A DNA stretch of 64,000 nucleotides. Source: CAYNNQ01 sp964398785 (lineage in GTDB: Bacteria; Desulfobacterota; Desulfovibrionia; Desulfovibrionales; Desulfonatronovibrionaceae). Below, piece by piece: positions 17,820-26,663 of this stretch. The notes under the pieces were generated by a model, which worked only from the letters and a program-made list of their open reading frames with translations, did not search any database and was not told the DNA's origin. Numbering within the stretch: the first letter of the stretch is position 1; each line of letters opens with the position of its first letter. Position numbers and translations under genes: made by a program. The stretch covers positions 62,001 to 126,000 of the forward strand of contig CAYNNQ010000003.1 in the NCBI GenBank assembly GCA_964398785.1, written 5' to 3'.

Positions 17820-18896
17820 ATGTGCGCACTACCAAAGCTGAAACATCCCATTCTTGGCCTGATAACAGTCCTTTTCTTGTTTAGCGGCGCATACTCCCAT
17901 GTTTTCGCAGGCACCCCTGCCCGACTTTTTATCCTGCACAGCTACGAAAAGGGCCATGTCTGCGGCCAACCCCAGCACGACGGAATAGTGGCTGAGTTGA
18001 AGGAACGGGGTTACACCCTGGGCGAAGACCTGAAAATCAAGCCCTATTACATGGACACTAAAAAGAAGAACAACACCCCGGAACTTATCCGGGAGCAAGC
18101 AAATCTGGCCCGGAAAAAGATCCGGAATTTTGCTCCGGATATTTTAATAACCCTTGATGACAACGCCTTTAAACATGTCGGACTGAAATTTGTGGATTCC
18201 GGTACTCCGGTGGTATTTTCCGGGATGAACGGTCAACCCGAAAAATACGATCGGCTCGTCCCCTTTATGGATTCCTGGGAACACCCGGGACACAATATCA
18301 CCGGGGTCTACGAAAAACTGCACATCTCCGATGCTGCCCGCGTGCATTCCAAACTTTTCCCGGAATTGGAGAAATTGACTATACTCGTGGATAAATCGCC
18401 CACTGGAAGAGCCCTGACTAAGCAAATCAAAATAGAAATAAAAGAAGAGGGCCTTCCCTGCGAATGGGAAATGAAAACAATAACTAGTTGGGAAGAATAC
18501 AAAAAAGCAATCAGGGCAGCCAATTCCTCCCCGGAAGTGGATGCCATCTACCCAGCGGCGCTTCTCCTCAAAGATAGCAAAGGGAAGACATACACCGCCC
18601 CGGAAATATTCAACTGGACTGCGGAAAACTCCCGGAAGCCGGAACTGGGTATAAACTATTCCTTTACCCGCATGGGGCTTTTCGGAGGGGCTGCAGTGGA
18701 TTTCTTCGCCATGGGGAAGCAGGCTGGAGACATGGTGGCCAAAATCCTGGAGGGGAAAAAGGCCGGAAATATTCCTCTGGAAAAGGCAAAAAGATATGCC
18801 CTGGTCTTTAATCTAAAACGGGCGGAGGAACTGGGCATCAAGATACCCAGGGAGGTCATCCTGGCCGCGGACAAGGTTATAGGCAAAGATGAATAA
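17820..18896 (+). CDS. Periplasmic ABC-type substrate-binding protein (ABC_sub_bind family)
   Basis: 358 residues with an N-terminal signal peptide ending near residue 30 (FSGAYSHVFAG). The two-lobed periplasmic binding fold is typical of PF04392: FILHSYEKGHVCGQPQ at the first strand, ILITLDDNAFKHVG, and TPVVFSGMNGQP. No permease or ATPase gene is adjacent. Instead the stop overlaps the start of a large histidine kinase (ATGA-type overlap), so it most likely presents its ligand to that kinase as a sensor. The GAGGATT site upstream supports the start. Confidence 0.85.
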   Translation: MCALPKLKHPILGLITVLFLFSGAYSHVFAGTPARLFILHSYEKGHVCGQPQHDGIVAELKERGYTLGEDLKIKPYYMDTKKKNNTPELIREQANLARKKIRNFAPDILITLDDNAFKHVGLKFVDSGTPVVFSGMNGQPEKYDRLVPFMDSWEHPGHNITGVYEKLHISDAARVHSKLFPELEKLTILVDKSPTGRALTKQIKIEIKEEGLPCEWEMKTITSWEEYKKAIRAANSSPEVDAIYPAALLLKDSKGKTYTAPEIFNWTAENSRKPELGINYSFTRMGLFGGAAVDFFAMGKQAGDMVAKILEGKKAGNIPLEKAKRYALVFNLKRAEELGIKIPREVILAADKVIGKDE

Positions 18897-21861
18897 TCCA
18901 GGCAATAACATCCCTGGAGAACAGAAGTTCTCCGCCTTTCTTACCTGGACCCTGATAGCCCTTTTGGGGATTTCCCTAACCCTGGTTATGGGGGTCTTGT
19001 ATATCATCCTCAGTCGCACAATGACCAACGAATTCTACAACAAGCTGGAGGCTGAGCGGACAAAGGTCAGCATGGAGCTCCAGGACCGTTTCAACCAGCT
19101 GGAAAAAAAACTGCGGGATATGGGGGCGAACAATGCTTTGCGGGTGAGTCTTATGCTGGGGATGGACAACCAGCTTCGGGAGACCATCACAGAGCAGTAT
19201 TCTCCTTCCCGGGGTTCCTTTTTCCTTATAAAAAAGGCGGGAAAGGACTCGGGATTTACCCCGGATATTCCGGAGAGGTTAACCCCGGTAAAGAATCATC
19301 TGCTCTCCATGCCGGAAAAAGACCATATCCTAAGCCAACAGTTTCAGGAAGTAGGCGAGGGTCGGTTTATCTCCGTTTACTCCCTCCCGGTTCAGGGTAG
19401 AAATAAACGCTTGGGTACTGCTTTTGCCATATATACCCTTTCCCGGGACACCGGTTTCTGGAAAAAAATAAATCCGGCCCACAAAAGCCATTTATGCTTG
19501 TGGGACGAGGGCCGCCCGGTCAACATGCGTACCCAAAAGACCATGCAGCTTCCCCAGGATTTCTCCCGTAGCTCATTTTCCGGTAAAGACACTTTCCAGA
19601 CGATCCCGGGATCCGCGTGGACCCTGCTCCCGTTTAAGAAATTCCCCCATTTGGTGTATTTGGCTTCCTCTGCTGAACTCCAAAAAGAAAAAAGATTCCT
19701 GATTTTTATACTCGGGACTCTGACAGCGGCTGTTTTCCTTTTAACCTTGGTTGCCTCCATTTTCATCGTGCGCAGGATGAGTAAACCCCTGGGTAACATG
19801 GCCGAACAGGCCATGCAGATAGCCCGGGAACCCTCCGGTTACTACCTGCAGGAGGAAAAAATCCACTATCTCGAGTTCCGCAAGCTGGCCAAGGCCTTCA
19901 ATCAGGTATTGTCCGGCCTGTTCGAGGCCCAGGAGGAGCTGAAGAAGCAGGCCCAAAAAGAGCTCGATGCCTCGGAAATGCGTTACCAAAACCTGGTGGA
20001 AACCAGTCCCGCCGGGATATTTTACATGGATCTCCAGGAGAGGATACTCTTTGCCAACCACACTTTGGAGATAATGACCGGCTATTCGGAAAACGAACTC
20101 AAGGTATTGACCTACCAAGCTTTGCAGCACTCGGAAGAGGTGGACAACCCTCCCGAGGAAAACATGATAAAGTGGAGCCACAAAGGAGCACAAGAGAAAC
20201 GGGAAGCGCAATGGATCTGTAAAAACGGAGAAAAAATCTGGGTGGAACTGCGGGCGGCCAGAATCAGGGAAAAAGAAAAAGAAGCTATCCTGGTCAACGC
20301 CATGGATATCACGGAACGTAAATCGGCCGAAAAGGCGGTAAGACAGAGCGAGGAAAAATACCGTTCCGTGATCAATCAAAGCACGGACTATATTTATATG
20401 TTCTCCCCAGGGAGCAAACAGGTAACGGAAGCCAACCCTGCCATGCTCGACCTTTTGGGCTACACCCGGGAAGAGATGCTCTCCCTGAAGGTGGACGATT
20501 TCATAGCTGGAGAGACCCGGGAGGAATTCAATCAAAAGATCGAAAGTATCCGCCGGGAAGGCCACTTTTTCCTTAGTGACCGTCTTTTGCAGAAGAAAAA
20601 CGGAGACAGGGTGCACGTGGAATCCCGGGCCAATGTTATCGCCTACGGGGGGAGGGAACTTATAAGCGTGGTCTGCCGGGATCTTTCCGAGCGCAAAAGG
20701 ATCGAGGAAGAGCGCCTGAAAAGACAAAAGCTGGAATCCATAGGGATCCTTGCCGGAGGCCTTGCCCACGATTTCAACAACCTCTTGACCGGAATAATAG
20801 GGAATCTCTCCCTGGCCCAAAAACATACCCGGTCCGAAGACAACATCTCCACCCTGCTAGAGAAGACGGAAAAGGCCTGCTTCAATGCCCGGGACATAGC
20901 CCAACAGCTTTTAACCTTTTCCCAGGGCGGTGCCCCCTTGGTGGATGTGGTTTCCATGTCCGAACTCCTCAATGACACGGCCACCTTTTCCCTGCGGGGA
21001 TCCAATATCGTTGCCCGGTTCTCCATCCAAGAAGATCTTTGGGAGGCGGAGGTGGATGCCACCCAGATAAGCCAGGTCATAGACAACCTGGTCATAAACG
21101 CCCGGGATGCAATGTCTGAAGGGGGCACGGTTTTTATACGGGCCCGTAACCTCATCCCGGACGAGGCTCACGGTGCCTCCCTTTCTCCGGGCAGATACAT
21201 ACAGATATGCATTGAAGACGAAGGGGATGGTGTCTCCGAGGAATCCTTATCCAGGATATTCGACCCGTATTTCACCACCAAGGAAACAGGCAACGGACTA
21301 GGCCTGGCCATGGTCCACTCCATCATCGAAAAACACGGCGGGCAAATACACGTGCAATCAACGCCGGAAGTAGGCACCGCTTTTTATATCTACCTCCCGG
21401 CCTCGGGAAAAAGCCGGGAAAATCTGGACCGGAAAAAGGTGGAGAATTTGCCGGCGGGCCAAGGGAAAATACTGGTCATGGACGACGAAGAGGTGGTTTT
21501 GGATGTTGCCGAAGACGCCCTTACCCATCTGGGCTACGAAGCGACCCTGGTTGCGACCGGGGACAAGGCCGTGGAGACTTACCAGGAGGCTATGCAAACC
21601 GGAGATGGATTTGACGCGGTCATCTTGGATCTGACAGTGCGCGGCGGCATGGGCGGAGAGGAAGCCATCCGGGAGCTTTTGCGGATCGATCCCTCGGTGC
21701 GGGCGATTGTCTCCAGCGGATACTCCCATGACCCGATAATGGCCAATTACCGGGAATACGGATTTGCCGACATTCTGTCCAAACCGTACAAAGTGGACAA
21801 TCTGGCCCAGGTCCTGGCCCGGGTGTTAAATAGTCCATCTCAGACCAATTCAACCGACTAA
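18889..21861 (+). CDS. Membrane hybrid histidine kinase with two PAS domains and a receiver
   Basis: 990 residues in the order: transmembrane helix (19-41), periplasmic domain (about 45-265), second helix (about 270-292), HAMP, PAS (about 365-480), PAS (about 490-605), HisKA with GGLAHDFNNLLTGI (His at about 627), HATPase with DNLVINARDAM, FDPYFTTK and GNGLGLAMVHSI, then a receiver (about 865-985) with DDEE, phospho-acceptor Asp in VILDLTV and the conserved Lys in SKPY. The H-D-F-N-N-L-L motif is typical of kinases acting on sigma-54 regulators or internal receivers. No output regulator is adjacent. Overlaps the upstream binding protein by 8 bp, forming a ligand-sensing pair. Confidence 0.92.
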   Translation: MNNPGNNIPGEQKFSAFLTWTLIALLGISLTLVMGVLYIILSRTMTNEFYNKLEAERTKVSMELQDRFNQLEKKLRDMGANNALRVSLMLGMDNQLRETITEQYSPSRGSFFLIKKAGKDSGFTPDIPERLTPVKNHLLSMPEKDHILSQQFQEVGEGRFISVYSLPVQGRNKRLGTAFAIYTLSRDTGFWKKINPAHKSHLCLWDEGRPVNMRTQKTMQLPQDFSRSSFSGKDTFQTIPGSAWTLLPFKKFPHLVYLASSAELQKEKRFLIFILGTLTAAVFLLTLVASIFIVRRMSKPLGNMAEQAMQIAREPSGYYLQEEKIHYLEFRKLAKAFNQVLSGLFEAQEELKKQAQKELDASEMRYQNLVETSPAGIFYMDLQERILFANHTLEIMTGYSENELKVLTYQALQHSEEVDNPPEENMIKWSHKGAQEKREAQWICKNGEKIWVELRAARIREKEKEAILVNAMDITERKSAEKAVRQSEEKYRSVINQSTDYIYMFSPGSKQVTEANPAMLDLLGYTREEMLSLKVDDFIAGETREEFNQKIESIRREGHFFLSDRLLQKKNGDRVHVESRANVIAYGGRELISVVCRDLSERKRIEEERLKRQKLESIGILAGGLAHDFNNLLTGIIGNLSLAQKHTRSEDNISTLLEKTEKACFNARDIAQQLLTFSQGGAPLVDVVSMSELLNDTATFSLRGSNIVARFSIQEDLWEAEVDATQISQVIDNLVINARDAMSEGGTVFIRARNLIPDEAHGASLSPGRYIQICIEDEGDGVSEESLSRIFDPYFTTKETGNGLGLAMVHSIIEKHGGQIHVQSTPEVGTAFYIYLPASGKSRENLDRKKVENLPAGQGKILVMDDEEVVLDVAEDALTHLGYEATLVATGDKAVETYQEAMQTGDGFDAVILDLTVRGGMGGEEAIRELLRIDPSVRAIVSSGYSHDPIMANYREYGFADILSKPYKVDNLAQVLARVLNSPSQTNSTD

Positions 21862-21875
21862 AAGGAGCCAGGCAA

Positions 21876-22859
21876 ATGTATATAATCACCGGCGGGGCGG
21901 GTTTTATCGGCAGCGCTTTCGCCTGGGAGCTAAACAGGCAGGGTGTTGAAGATATCCTGATCGTGGACAATCTCGGATTCGAGGAAAAATGGAAGAACCT
22001 GACCGGGCTCAAGTTTGTGGACTACGAACACCGGGACCGCCTGCCGGAGATGTTGGAGAAGGGCAATCTGCCCTCTTTGCAGGGCATCATCCACATGGGT
22101 GCCTGTTCCAGCACCACGGAAAGGGACGCCGAGTTCCTCATGGAAAACAACTTCCGCTACTCCAAAAGGCTGGCCCTTCACTGTATAAAAGAAGGCATCC
22201 GCTTTATCTATGCCAGCAGTGCCGCCACCTACGGGGACGGGAGCAGGGGATTCCGGGACATGCACACTATGCTGCCAAAGTATCGCCCCCTGAACATGTA
22301 CGGATATTCCAAACACTTATTCGACTTATGGGCATGGAGAAAAAACCTGCTCTCCCAGATGGTCGGGCTCAAGTTCTTCAATGTATTCGGTCCCAATGAA
22401 TACCACAAAAAGGATATGAAAAGCGTGGTCTGCAAGGCCTATTACCAGATCAGGGATAGCAAAAAGCTGAACCTGTTTCGGTCTTACAGGCCGGAATACC
22501 CGCATGGCGGACAAATGCGCGACTTTGTCTACGTTAAGGACTGTACACGAATAATGGCCTGGCTGCTGGGAAACAGGGAAGTTAATGGCCTATTCAACCT
22601 GGGTACGGGCACCCCGCGCACATGGAACGATTTGGGACGGGCAGTGTTTACGGCTATGGGGGAAAAAGAACAGATTGAATACATTGACATGCCCGAGTAC
22701 CTGCGGCCCAAATACCAGTACTACACCCGGGCGGAGATGGATAAACTGGCTGAAGCAGGCTGTCCCACGCGATTCACCTCCCTGGAAGAGGCCGTGCAAG
22801 ACTATATATGCAACCATCTAGATACAGGCAATAAATACCTTGAGAGTCCTGCAGATTAA
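21876..22859 (+). CDS. hldD: ADP-L-glycero-D-manno-heptose-6-epimerase
   Basis: A 327-residue extended short-chain dehydrogenase. The NAD(P)-binding GGAGFIGS lies at residues 6-13 and the catalytic YxxxK (MYGYSKHLFD) at about 144-147. The HldD-specific region GPNEYHKKDMKSVVCKAY follows at about 172-190. It supplies L,D-heptose for the LPS inner core. It starts 14 bp after the histidine kinase with an AAAGGAG site, so it is probably co-transcribed though functionally unrelated. Confidence 0.93.
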   Translation: MYIITGGAGFIGSAFAWELNRQGVEDILIVDNLGFEEKWKNLTGLKFVDYEHRDRLPEMLEKGNLPSLQGIIHMGACSSTTERDAEFLMENNFRYSKRLALHCIKEGIRFIYASSAATYGDGSRGFRDMHTMLPKYRPLNMYGYSKHLFDLWAWRKNLLSQMVGLKFFNVFGPNEYHKKDMKSVVCKAYYQIRDSKKLNLFRSYRPEYPHGGQMRDFVYVKDCTRIMAWLLGNREVNGLFNLGTGTPRTWNDLGRAVFTAMGEKEQIEYIDMPEYLRPKYQYYTRAEMDKLAEAGCPTRFTSLEEAVQDYICNHLDTGNKYLESPAD

Positions 22860-22861
22860 GT

Positions 22862-23101
22862 TCAAACAAAATCCGGGTCGACCGCTGCCCTTCCGTTGTC
22901 CAAAATGAGGCGCATATATTCAATGGTGGACTTGTCCACCGGCGTTATGGGGAACTGCCGGCGGCAGGAGTCACAACGGGCCATGCCCGGTTCGCTGTTG
23001 GCCAAAAGAGGCACCTCCCGTCCACAATTCGGGCAGGGATACATGAGGACCAACTCCATCTTGACCGGTTTCACCGGGGTATAAAACTGTCTTTCCGCCA
23101 T
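22862..23101 (-). CDS. Small zinc-ribbon protein
   Basis: 79 residues with CPNCGRE (CxxC, about 23-26) and CDSCRRQ (CxxC, about 43-46), a typical zinc ribbon, followed by a short helical tail. Function unknown; I recognise it only as a small conserved-looking protein. It is last in the rsfS-gpmI string (48 bp after gpmI) and converges with hldD, whose stop lies 2 bp away, so no terminator fits between them. Confidence 0.75.
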   Translation of the reverse strand: MAERQFYTPVKPVKMELVLMYPCPNCGREVPLLANSEPGMARCDSCRRQFPITPVDKSTIEYMRLILDNGRAAVDPDFV

Positions 23102-23149
23102 ATTCTCACCTATAGAGTTACAAGCTGACCGGGCATTAATTGCTCCCGG

Positions 23150-24676
23150 TTAGACAAGGGATTTTCCGCTCATTTCCACCGGCTGTTCCATGTCCAGTAT
23201 GGAGAGCAAAGTAGGGGCCACATCCCCCAATATACCCTCGGACCTGCGCAATCCCTTTCTACCAGGGGGGTAAAGCACTGCCGGGACTGGATTCAGGCTG
23301 TGCGAAGTTTTGGGGTTGCCCTCCGCATCCAGCATATCATCGGCATTGCCGTGGTCCGCGGTAATAAAAGCCGTGCCCTTGCTTTGGTCCAATGCCCGCA
23401 AGACGTTACCAACACATTCGTCCACCGCTTCGCACGCCCGGATAACTGCCTGCATATCCCCGGTATGGCCCACCATGTCCAGATTGGCGAAATTGCATAC
23501 GTACAAGGAATGCGATTGCTCCAGCAATTTGGAACAAAGGGTCTCGCTCACGCTGTAAACGCTCATCTCCGGTTTTTGATCGTAAGTGGACACCTCTCGT
23601 GGAGAAGGAATCAATATCCTGTCTTCCCCCGGGAAAGGAGTTTCCTCTCCTCCGTTAAAGAAATAAGTCACGTGTGCATACTTTTCGGTCTCCGCCAGCC
23701 GCAACTGGGTAAGACCATGTTCGGAGACAACCTGCCCCAGGATATTCTCCAGATGCAGGGGAGGGAAAATCACGGGCAGTGGGAACTGTGCATCATAGCT
23801 GGTCATAGTCACCATATCCGGGTTCGGCCAGCTCTTTCGGGGAAATTCGGCAAAATTTTCTTGACAAAGGGCTTGGGTGATCTGCCTGGCCCTGTCGGCG
23901 CGAAAATTGAAAAAAACAACCGTATCTCCGGGCTGTATGCAAGCCACCGGCTCGCCCTGTCCATCCCGGACTACACTGGGGGGGACGAATTCATCAGTAA
24001 CACCTTGTCTATAATAGCCTTCCATTCCCTGTACAGGATCAAGAATAGCTTCCCCCTCCCCAAGGACGAGTGCTTCATATGCCGTCCTAGTCCTATCCCA
24101 GCGTTCATCCCTGTCCATAGCGTAATACCGCCCGGACAAACTCGCTATTTTGCCTTTTTCTCCACCCTGCAAAAAATCTTGGAGTTCGGCCAGGAAATTT
24201 TTCCCGCTGTGCGGGGAGGTATCCCGCCCGTCCATGAAGCAATGCACGTATGAAGTAAGGTTTCTTGCCCAAGCTATATCCAGAAGTGCCTGCAAGTGCC
24301 GTTGGTGGCTGTGCACCCCCCCATCGGAAAGCAGGCCCATAAAATGCACGCGCCCGGAACATCTGTCCAAGGCTTGGGTCAGGGCCTCATTCTGGGCCAT
24401 GGTGCCTTGATCAATGGACATATTTATACGCATAATATCCTGGTAGACTACTCTTCCCGCACCCAGGTTCATATGCCCCACTTCGGAATTGCCCATCTGC
24501 CCCGGAGGAAGTCCCACAGCCTCCTCTCCGGCCAGTAATTCCCCCACCTCCTTTCCAGACAAGATGCGGTCAAGATTGGGGGTATGGGCCCGGGAGATAG
24601 CGTTGCCCGTTCCCGGAGACGCCATCCCCCATCCGTCCAATATCAGGAGCAAAAGCGGGGTGTGCCGGCTATTCAT
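23150..24676 (-). CDS. gpmI: 2,3-bisphosphoglycerate-independent phosphoglycerate mutase
   Basis: A 508-residue two-manganese enzyme of the alkaline phosphatase superfamily converting 3-phosphoglycerate and 2-phosphoglycerate. LLILDGWG supplies the first metal Asp. MGNSEVGHMNLGAGR (about 61-75) contains the catalytic Ser. CNFANLDMVGHTG and ADHGNADDM give the remaining metal ligands. Full length for the family. The start overlaps the end of rsfS by 8 bp. Confidence 0.95.
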   Translation of the reverse strand: MNSRHTPLLLLILDGWGMASPGTGNAISRAHTPNLDRILSGKEVGELLAGEEAVGLPPGQMGNSEVGHMNLGAGRVVYQDIMRINMSIDQGTMAQNEALTQALDRCSGRVHFMGLLSDGGVHSHQRHLQALLDIAWARNLTSYVHCFMDGRDTSPHSGKNFLAELQDFLQGGEKGKIASLSGRYYAMDRDERWDRTRTAYEALVLGEGEAILDPVQGMEGYYRQGVTDEFVPPSVVRDGQGEPVACIQPGDTVVFFNFRADRARQITQALCQENFAEFPRKSWPNPDMVTMTSYDAQFPLPVIFPPLHLENILGQVVSEHGLTQLRLAETEKYAHVTYFFNGGEETPFPGEDRILIPSPREVSTYDQKPEMSVYSVSETLCSKLLEQSHSLYVCNFANLDMVGHTGDMQAVIRACEAVDECVGNVLRALDQSKGTAFITADHGNADDMLDAEGNPKTSHSLNPVPAVLYPPGRKGLRRSEGILGDVAPTLLSILDMEQPVEMSGKSLV

Positions 24677-25058
24677 CTTCTTCCTCTCCTGTATTCCAAA
24701 TCAGTTCCCTGGCCTGAGACCAAAAACCATCCAGGTTATAAAACTCCCGGGTATCTTCCAGAAAGATATGGACTACTATATCGTTCAAATCAATCAGCAC
24801 CCAATCTCCTGGACGATAGCCCTCCATTCCCAAGTATTCCAACTCGTTGTCCTTGAGCACCCGCAGCAGGTGGTCCGCCAGGGTTTGAGCCTGCCGGACA
24901 TTGTTGGCCGTAGCCAGGACCACCCCCTCAAATATACTGGACATCTCCCGGACATCCAAAAGACGGATATTTTTGCCCTTTTTCTGGTGCATCCACTCGC
25001 CCAAAAACCGCAACTTGTCATCAACGGCTTTTGGCGCTATCAATGTATCTTCATTCAT
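24669..25058 (-). CDS. rsfS: Ribosome silencing factor RsfS (Iojap)
   Basis: A 129-residue RsfS/Iojap-like protein. The core is VVLATANNVRQAQTLADHLL, then GYRPGDWVLIDLNDIVVHIFLEDTREFYNLD, the highly conserved C-terminal signature. It binds uL14 and blocks subunit joining in starvation. It overlaps gpmI by 8 bp. It is divergent from the 25126 membrane protein across a 67-bp spacer that must hold both promoters. Confidence 0.93.
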   Translation of the reverse strand: MNEDTLIAPKAVDDKLRFLGEWMHQKKGKNIRLLDVREMSSIFEGVVLATANNVRQAQTLADHLLRVLKDNELEYLGMEGYRPGDWVLIDLNDIVVHIFLEDTREFYNLDGFWSQARELIWNTGEEEDE

Positions 25059-25125
25059 TTTTATCCTCCGGAAATGATTGCCAACAAGGTTTAATAAACC
25101 TAATAGATTATCAAGCTAAGCGCAA

Positions 25126-25563
25126 ATGACCAAATTCTACCCGGCCATACCACGCAACCTCCTGTATTTAACGGCTTCCTTGCTCTGGACTATAGTAGGC
25201 CTGTTCCTAATACTCACAGCTGTGGCCTGGCTATTTCCCTTTGCCGATCCGGACTCTTGGATACTTGCGGCCGTGGGTATCTTTTTGGGAGTCGCCGGAT
25301 ACCACGGTCCGTTTTCTTCCCTGGCACGCAAAAACATCTCCCGCATCCGGGAAAAGCCGCAAAAATCCTGTTTCTTCGGGTTCCAGGCCACTCGGGGATA
25401 TCTGCTTATAGCCCTTATGATCCCTTTGGGTTTTGTATTGAAGAATTCTCCCCTCCCACGGGACTATCTGGCCGTGGCATACCTGGCTGTGGGGACCGCC
25501 CTTGCCTTGGCGAGCTTCCTCTATTATCCGTATATACTCGGAGCCCCAAATGAACATACATGA
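25126..25563 (+). CDS. Small integral membrane protein, unknown function
   Basis: 145 residues with four predicted transmembrane helices (about 14-36, 44-62, 87-104 and 115-138). The cytoplasmic loop after helix 2 is basic (ARKNISRIREKPQK). It is not assigned to a family from sequence alone. Its last 14 bp overlap the acyltransferase start, so the two are translationally coupled and the protein may assist phospholipid synthesis (inference). Confidence 0.65.
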   Translation: MTKFYPAIPRNLLYLTASLLWTIVGLFLILTAVAWLFPFADPDSWILAAVGIFLGVAGYHGPFSSLARKNISRIREKPQKSCFFGFQATRGYLLIALMIPLGFVLKNSPLPRDYLAVAYLAVGTALALASFLYYPYILGAPNEHT

Positions 25564-26332
25564 CTACCAGACTCCGGCAAACAAAAAAACATTTCTTGGC
25601 CGGGCATTTCCTTCACTCCGGTTTTACCCGGCTCTTTTAAAGATCGTCTTCCGGGCGGCGGCTCTGGCCAAAAGAGGAGAATACTCCGACCGGGAATGGG
25701 TACAAGACAACCACAGGGTGTTATCCATCTTGGAAAAGGTAGGCTGCCGTTTTGAGGTAGACGGAAGAGAAAACCTAACGGACACTTCCACCCCGCAAGT
25801 GTTCGTGGCCAATCATATGAGTACATTGGAAACATTCGTTTTGCCCGGCCTGGTCCACCCGGAGCGGCCCATGACATTTGTAATCAAGAAACAACTGGTG
25901 GACTTCCCGGTATTCAAGCACATAATGCTCAGCCGCAGGCCGGTGGTGGTCAGCCGCCATAATCCGAGGGAGGATTTTAAGACAGTCATGCGCGAAGGCC
26001 TTGCCCGGCTGCGAGAAGGGATATCCGTGGTGGTTTTCCCCCAGACCACCCGCTCCTCAAAGTTTGATCCCCAGCAATTCAACTCCCTGGGGATCAAACT
26101 GGCCAAGAAGGCGGAAGTTCCCGTTGTCCCCGTAGCCCTTAAAACAGATGCCTGGAGTAACGGGAGAGTGCTCAAAGACTTCGGCCCCATAAGACCAGAG
26201 AGACCCATCCGTTTCGTATTTGCCCCACCCATGCCGATCACTGGCGGTGGCAAGAAGGAACAGGAAAAATGCCTGGAATTCATAACCCAGCACATGAAAA
26301 AGTGGGGGACCCTGGCCGAGGGGATCCGGTAA
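25550..26332 (+). CDS. PlsC-like lysophospholipid acyltransferase with divergent motifs
   Basis: 260 residues of the 1-acyl-glycerol-3-phosphate acyltransferase fold. The catalytic block reads ANHMSTLETF: His is present but the usual Asp four residues on (HX4D) is Glu. The second block is FPQTTRSSKFD instead of the usual FPEGTRS. A GIKLAKKAEVPVVPVALKT segment matches the conserved PlsC region well. There is no strong transmembrane helix at the N-terminus. The start inside the upstream gene at MNIHDY follows GGAG. It probably acylates a lysophospholipid or another glycerol acceptor. Confidence 0.82.
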   Translation: MNIHDYQTPANKKTFLGRAFPSLRFYPALLKIVFRAAALAKRGEYSDREWVQDNHRVLSILEKVGCRFEVDGRENLTDTSTPQVFVANHMSTLETFVLPGLVHPERPMTFVIKKQLVDFPVFKHIMLSRRPVVVSRHNPREDFKTVMREGLARLREGISVVVFPQTTRSSKFDPQQFNSLGIKLAKKAEVPVVPVALKTDAWSNGRVLKDFGPIRPERPIRFVFAPPMPITGGGKKEQEKCLEFITQHMKKWGTLAEGIR

Positions 26333-26351
26333 TTATGGAGGGGACTTTAAA

Positions 26352-26663
26352 ATGATCCGCCGGATAGCAAAACATTCTAAATGGGGTAAAGCAGGTTTTA
26401 TCCTTTTATCTATAATCTTTTTGAGTTATCCTAACTTGTGGGCCAGACAGACAAAGCACTCCTGCACAAAAGACAAAGACTGTCCTCCGGGATATGTATG
26501 CCCCAAAAACGAGTGCATAACCGATCCCAAGCGAGAGGAAACTTGTAATCCGCTTTCCGAAGAAGAAGGCTCCTGCCCGGAGGAAAACACGGCCAAGGAC
26601 CTGGATTCCATTATCAAATCCAAGGATAAGAAATCAAAACACAAGGGGGATTGGGAATTTTGA
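26352..26663 (+). CDS. Secreted small Cys-rich protein
   Basis: 103 residues with a signal peptide (hydrophobic 15-28, cleavage near LWARQ). Six Cys follow, in the pattern C-x5-C-x5-C-x5-C (KHSCTKDKDCPPGYVCPKNEC) and then two more spaced Cys in an acidic region. The spacing resembles small disulfide-stabilised EB/Dickkopf-like knots. The C-terminal tail is Lys/Asp-rich and disordered. A GGAGGGG-like site (tatggaggggact) precedes the ATG. The stop codon overlaps a TTG start of the next gene, a periplasmic thioredoxin-fold protein that could serve as its disulfide enzyme (inference). Confidence 0.65.
   Translation: MIRRIAKHSKWGKAGFILLSIIFLSYPNLWARQTKHSCTKDKDCPPGYVCPKNECITDPKREETCNPLSEEEGSCPEENTAKDLDSIIKSKDKKSKHKGDWEF

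Noticed and set aside
19741..20826. A 361-residue frame antisense to the histidine kinase
   Set aside because: Long but opposite to conserved PAS and HisKA domains, with Phe/His/Gly-rich composition typical of antisense of GC-biased genes.
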